Source: an uncultured Senegalimassilia sp. (lineage in GTDB: Bacteria; Actinomycetota; Coriobacteriia; Coriobacteriales; Eggerthellaceae). From it: a stretch of DNA of 64,000 nucleotides. Within the stretch, counting starts at the first letter, position 1; the number at the start of each line of letters is the position of its first letter. Below are positions 60,544-64,000 of the stretch, piece by piece. The notes under the pieces were generated by a model, which saw nothing but the letters and a program-made list of their open reading frames with translations, was not told the DNA's origin and did no database searches. The DNA is taken from positions 1-64,000 of the forward strand of contig CAKTWI010000009.1 in the NCBI GenBank assembly GCA_934630815.1, read 5' to 3'. The position numbers were made by a program, and so were the translations under genes.

Positions 60544-62778
60544 TTATTGGGACTCATGGCGGCGACGAGGGGTGCGGTTGGCACGACCCGGGCGCACGTC
60601 GCGCTGGCCGCCTTCGCGCTTGCCTCCCTCGTGGCGTTCGTGGCGCTCATGACCGCGATGCTCGCGCGGAGCAGGTGCGCTGCCTTCGGGAGCTTCCGGC
60701 TTGTCCAGACGATCGAGCGAGATCTTGCCCGTCTTGGGGTCGATCTCGAGGACCTGAACCTTGACGGTATCGCCGAGCTTCAGCACATCCTCGACCGAGC
60801 CGACGCGACCGTTGGCCACACGGGAGATGTGAAGCAGGCCGTCCTTGCCAGGGGTGAGCTTGACGAAAGCGCCGAAGTCCTTGATGCCGACGACCTCGCC
60901 CTCGAAGATCTCGCCGACCTCGGGCTCCTTGACGATGCCGAGGATCATGGCCTTGGCAGCCTCGCCCGCCGGGCCCTCGATGGCGGCGATATGGATGGTG
61001 CCATCTTCCTGGATGTCGATCTGCGCGCCGGTTTCATCCTGGATGCCGCGCACGACCTTGCCACCGGAGCCGATGACGTCGCGGATCTTATCAACGGGGA
61101 TATGGATGGTCTCGATGCGCGGGGCGGTGTCGCGCAGGCTTGCGCGCGGCTCGGGCAGCTCTGCGAGCATGGCCTTGAGGATGTGGGCACGGCCTTCATG
61201 AGCCTGCTTAAGCGCACGGCCGAGGATTTCGGTGGACAGGCCCTTGGCCTTGTTGTCCATCTGCAGGGCCGTGATGCCCTTCTCGGTGCCGCACACCTTG
61301 AAGTCCATGTCGCCGAGGAAGTCCTCGATGCCCTGGATGTCGGAGAGGATGACGATATCGTCGCCTTCCTTGATAAGACCCATGGCGATGCCGGAGACCG
61401 GGGCCTTGATCGGCACGCCAGCGTCCATGAGCGCAAGCGTGGAACCGCAGGTGGAGGCCATGGAGGAGGAGCCGTTGGACTCCAGGATCTCGGAAACCAC
61501 GCGGATGGCGTAGGGGAACTCGTCTTCAGAGGGGATCACCGGCAGCAGGGCGCGCTCAGCCAGCGCACCGTGGCCGACCTCGCGACGCTTCGGAGCGCCC
61601 ATGCGGCCCGTCTCGCCGGTGCAGTACGGCGGGAAGTTGTACTGGTGCATGTAGCGCTTGCCCTCGGCCGGGTCGATGGTGTCAAGACGCTGCCACTCGT
61701 TGAGCATGCCGAGCGTGGCGATGGAAAGCGCCTGGGTCTGGCCGCGCTGGAACAGACCGGAGCCGTGGACGCGGGGCAGATAACCGGGCACGATGTGCAG
61801 CGGACGGATCTCGTCGGCGCGGCGGCCGTCAGCGCGCTCGCCGGTTTCGATGACCATGGCGCGCATGGCCTTCTTCTCAAGCGACTTCAAGACAGCGGCA
61901 ATGTCGGAGCCCCAAGCGGCAAGCTCCTCCTCATTGAAGCACTCTTCCTTGATGCGGGTCTTGAGCTCCTCGACCTTGCCCATGCGAGCCTGCTTATCGG
62001 CATCGCTCAGAGCCTGGGACATCTCGTCGAAGAACGGGGAGATGCGCTCGTCGATGGACGGGTCGGCAACGTGGATAGGCCACTCGACCGGGGTGATGTC
62101 GCAACGATCGAGGAAGCGCTGTTGGGCTTCGCAGAACTTCGCGATGGCCTGCTGACCGAAGTCCATGGCGCGAAGCATAAGATCCTCAGAAACCTCGTTG
62201 GCACCGGCCTCGACCATGGAGATGTAGTCTGCGGTACCTGCAATGGTGAGCTCGAGATCGGAGGTCTCCTGCTCCTCGTAGGTGGGGTTCACGATGAACT
62301 CGTCGGTCTCGTGGTTATGGGCGATGCGCACGCAAGCCGCAGGGCCGTCGAACGGGGCGCTGCCGATCATAAGGGCTGCCGAAGCGCCGCCGACGCAGAT
62401 GCAGTCAGGAGCGTTCTTTCCATCGCACACGAGCGTAGTGGCGACGATATGCACCTCACGCTTGAAGCCGTCGACAAAGCCGGGACGGATGGGACGGTCG
62501 ATCATGCGGGCGGTCAGCGTGCCCTTCTCGGACGGACGCGCCTCACGCTTGAGGTAACCGCCGGGGATGCGCCCGACGGAGTACATCTTCTCCATGAAGT
62601 CGACGGTAAGCGGGAAGAAGTCGTAGTTCTTCTCCTCCTTGGAGATGACTGCCGTGACGAGCACGGTAGTCTCGCCCTGCGTGACCAGGACAGCGCCGGT
62701 AGCCTGCTTGGCCAGCTCGCCCGTTTCGAAGCGGTAGGTCTTGCCGTACAGCTCGAAGGACTCGACGATCTTTTCCAT
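60544..62778 (-). CDS. pnp: Polyribonucleotide nucleotidyltransferase (PNPase)
   Basis: A 744-residue phosphorolytic 3'-to-5' exoribonuclease. Two RNase PH-like domains (VTQGETTVLVTAV at the N-terminus; RADGRRADEIRPLHI opening the second), the KH domain IGSGGKVVRGIQDETG near 600, and an S1 domain with GIKDFGAFVKLTPGKDGLLHIS. The tail is rich in Glu, Arg, His and Gly. GAAGGAAAG precedes the ATG. It follows rpsO, a nearly universal pairing. Confidence 0.98.
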   Translation of the reverse strand: MEKIVESFELYGKTYRFETGELAKQATGAVLVTQGETTVLVTAVISKEEKNYDFFPLTVDFMEKMYSVGRIPGGYLKREARPSEKGTLTARMIDRPIRPGFVDGFKREVHIVATTLVCDGKNAPDCICVGGASAALMIGSAPFDGPAACVRIAHNHETDEFIVNPTYEEQETSDLELTIAGTADYISMVEAGANEVSEDLMLRAMDFGQQAIAKFCEAQQRFLDRCDITPVEWPIHVADPSIDERISPFFDEMSQALSDADKQARMGKVEELKTRIKEECFNEEELAAWGSDIAAVLKSLEKKAMRAMVIETGERADGRRADEIRPLHIVPGYLPRVHGSGLFQRGQTQALSIATLGMLNEWQRLDTIDPAEGKRYMHQYNFPPYCTGETGRMGAPKRREVGHGALAERALLPVIPSEDEFPYAIRVVSEILESNGSSSMASTCGSTLALMDAGVPIKAPVSGIAMGLIKEGDDIVILSDIQGIEDFLGDMDFKVCGTEKGITALQMDNKAKGLSTEILGRALKQAHEGRAHILKAMLAELPEPRASLRDTAPRIETIHIPVDKIRDVIGSGGKVVRGIQDETGAQIDIQEDGTIHIAAIEGPAGEAAKAMILGIVKEPEVGEIFEGEVVGIKDFGAFVKLTPGKDGLLHISRVANGRVGSVEDVLKLGDTVKVQVLEIDPKTGKISLDRLDKPEAPEGSAPAPREHRGHERHERHEGGKREGGQRDVRPGRANRTPRRRHESQ

Positions 62779-62900
62779 GTGGTGTTCTTTCCTTCTCTAT
62801 TCCTTAACCGCCGTAGTGCGGTCAAGCTTCTTCGGCCAGGGGTACTCACGTTTCCCGCTTGCCGCGAGCAGGCATGCCCTTGCATACCCGACCGCTATGC

Positions 62901-62930
62901 AAAAGCCCGCGCAAGGCTGCGCGGGCTTTC
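62901..62930 (-). terminator. Terminator between rpsO and pnp
   Basis: Minus-strand AAAGCCCGCGC, six-base loop, GCGCGGGCTTTT (62929-62901). It lies directly after the rpsO stop and may partially uncouple rpsO from pnp. Confidence 0.88.
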
Positions 62931-62935
62931 GTTGA

Positions 62936-63223
62936 CTAGATGTTGTCGCGGATGCCGAGCTTCTTGATGAGGGCACGGTAACGCTCGATGTCGCGCTCCT
63001 TGATGTACTTGAGCAGGCCACGACGCTTACCGATGAGCATCATCAGGCCACGGCGGGAATGGTTGTCCTTCTTGTGGGTCTTCAGGTGCTCGGTGAGGTT
63101 GCGGATACGCTCGGACAGGATGGCGACCTGCACGTCCGGGTTGCCGGTGTCATGCTCGTTGGCGCCGAACTCGGCCACCAGCTCTGCGGTGCGCTCTTTC
63201 GTGATGCTGAGTTTGCTAGGCAT
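62936..63223 (-). CDS. rpsO: Ribosomal protein S15
   Basis: A 95-residue primary 16S rRNA-binding protein. The sequence runs from the [16 protein letters not shown] helix through [23 protein letters not shown] to [20 protein letters not shown], the canonical S15 pattern. AAAGGTGGAG precedes the ATG. The S15 mRNA is often autoregulated, but no specific fold is claimed here. Confidence 0.98.
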   Translation of the reverse strand: MPSKLSITKERTAELVAEFGANEHDTGNPDVQVAILSERIRNLTEHLKTHKKDNHSRRGLMMLIGKRRGLLKYIKERDIERYRALIKKLGIRDNI

Positions 63224-63354
63224 GCTAACTCCACCTTTCCTGCGGGACTTGCCCGCCTTCCGTGCAGCTGTTGCTGCGCTCTACTTGCTTTCCGCTGGGA
63301 TCCATGCAAGATGGGGACCAAGCTGAAAGTGGCTGCCGATACGGCAACTTGTCT

Positions 63355-63384
63355 AGAATACGATGACCGAGTGCTTGCGCGCAA
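63355..63384 (-). promoter_or_regulatory. Candidate rpsO promoter
   Basis: Minus-strand TTGCGC (63384-63379), an 18-bp spacer and TATTCT (63360-63355), some 130 bases before the start codon. The -35 sits in a self-complementary CTTGCGCGCAAG. Confidence 0.5.
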
Positions 63385-63433
63385 GCCTGATTTGCCGACC
63401 TGCACAGCTTACGCACATCTCTGCTACCTGCGC

Positions 63434-63682
63434 TTATTGCGCCTGACGGGCTTCGCGTAGCGCGTGGACAAGCTGATCGGCGCAGCTGGTGGAACGACGA
63501 CCGCAGGTGTTGCCCTCCAGCAATGCGGCGACGTCCTCGACACTCTGGCCGTTGACCAGCTTGCCGATGGCCTTGAGGTTGCCGTCGCAGCCGCCGACGA
63601 AATCCACGTGCTTGATGGTGTCGCCATCAAGATCGACGTGAATCTCTCGCGAGCATACGCCCCGGGTTCGATAGGTATACAT
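63434..63682 (-). CDS. TSCPD-domain protein (TIGR03905 type)
   Basis: An 82-residue protein made of a single TSCPD domain: TRGVCSREIHVDLDGDTIKHVDFVGGC, GNLKAIGKLVNGQSVEDVAALLEG, and the name-giving TCGRRSTSCADQL. The domain also occurs at the end of class II ribonucleotide reductases. The stand-alone form is of unknown function and probably binds metal or an iron-sulfur cluster through its cysteines. The ATG at 63682 follows AGAGGAAA; the upstream open frame overlaps no known domain. Confidence 0.9.
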   Translation of the reverse strand: MYTYRTRGVCSREIHVDLDGDTIKHVDFVGGCDGNLKAIGKLVNGQSVEDVAALLEGNTCGRRSTSCADQLVHALREARQAQ

Positions 63683-63757
63683 ATACGTTTCCTCTCTCTT
63701 GGATGGTGCAAGTATGCCATAGCGGCATGCGGGTTTGCCCTTGTGCGTGACAAGCAC

Positions 63758-64000
63758 CTAAAACAATCCGCAGGTGAACAGGAAATTCAGCGACTTCAGG
63801 CGAATGGAGGCGTGTACCTGCGCCCAAGTCTGGCAAAGACGTAGCGTGTCGAAGACGCAGGATTGATCGACCTTGATCGAAGCGATATCCGAAAAACGCA
63901 TGCCCAGCAGCGCGATTGCCCATGAAAGCGTTTCCGGGGCAAGGCCGGCAACGTCGGACACGCGGCACGCATCGCATACCACGCCGCCCTCGCTGCACGA
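63758..64000 (-). CDS. recO: DNA repair protein RecO, C-terminal end (partial)
   Basis: The last 80 residues of a protein that runs off the window. GGVVCDACR is the second half of the RecO zinc finger. PETLSWAIALLGMRFSDI and the ending WAQVHASIRLKSLNFLFTCGLF are typical of actinobacterial RecO C-termini. RecO loads RecA onto SSB-coated DNA with RecF and RecR. Confidence 0.85.
   Translation of the reverse strand, partial: SCSEGGVVCDACRVSDVAGLAPETLSWAIALLGMRFSDIASIKVDQSCVFDTLRLCQTWAQVHASIRLKSLNFLFTCGLF

Overview
The window is a 64 kb stretch of a moderately GC-rich bacterial chromosome, densely coding. It is best read as an anaerobic actinomycete of the class Coriobacteriia. That placement is inference. 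It rests on Firmicutes-like housekeeping gene order (rpsO-pnp, dapB-dapA-rnj-ftsK, a pgsA-cinA unit, recA, rny, spoVS, miaB), an Ech-type hydrogenase, ferredoxin-linked aromatic amino acid catabolism, menA, and SOS boxes of the CGAAC-N4-GTTY type. I could not confirm a genus. No prophage, transposase gene, CRISPR array or rRNA operon was found.

Layout. Positions 1-9144 hold the tail of a YfcC-type transporter, degV, ileS-lspA-rluD, a ferrochelatase gene overlapping coaBC, and tRNA-Pro(GGG). Positions 9145-12145 hold a substrate-binding lipoprotein overlapping a hybrid sensor kinase. A DHA2-type drug exporter on the minus strand follows (12486-13946). Positions 14526-20308 carry a complete six-gene echABCDEF energy-converting [NiFe] hydrogenase operon. 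EchD has an unusual repeat-bearing C-terminal extension. Next come a PgsA-like phosphatidyltransferase and a VanW-domain cell-envelope protein. Positions 23509-31333 are an amino-acid catabolism block: two PaaK-type ligases, two double-ACT proteins and iorAB, with a D,D-carboxypeptidase and a zinc-ribbon/FHA protein between. gluQRS follows. Positions 32294-38134 are visibly less GC-rich and hold small membrane proteins, menA, a DUF2974 hydrolase, a thioesterase, a lipoprotein, dut and nrdR. lexA and a divergent SOS-controlled small ORF come next. From 39391 to the end nearly everything is on the minus strand: hflX, dapF, miaA, miaB, spoVS, a GHKL ATPase, rny, recX, recA, a pgsA-cinA fusion, rimO, yajQ, a RodZ-like gene, ftsK, rnj, dapA, dapB, pnp, rpsO, a TSCPD protein and the end of recO.

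How it fits together. IorAB would oxidise aryl-pyruvates to aryl-acetyl-CoA while reducing ferredoxin. The PaaK-type enzymes handle the aryl-acetate/CoA step. Ech could re-oxidise the ferredoxin, releasing H2 and pumping ions. LexA has operators at its own promoter and at the recA-recX promoter.

The most interesting structural observation is a 28-bp dif-like site at 36414-36441. Its XerD arm matches the Firmicutes form exactly as I recall it. It lies where gene orientation changes from mostly plus (left) to mostly minus (right) and where GC falls. The window therefore probably contains the replication terminus. Other points are a 65-bp perfect palindromic insertion flanked by 8-bp direct repeats (32460-32540), a MutL-like GHKL ATPase in the rny-spoVS-miaB neighbourhood where Bacillus has ymdB, and an SOS-controlled ORF opposite lexA whose coding signal appears to change frame.
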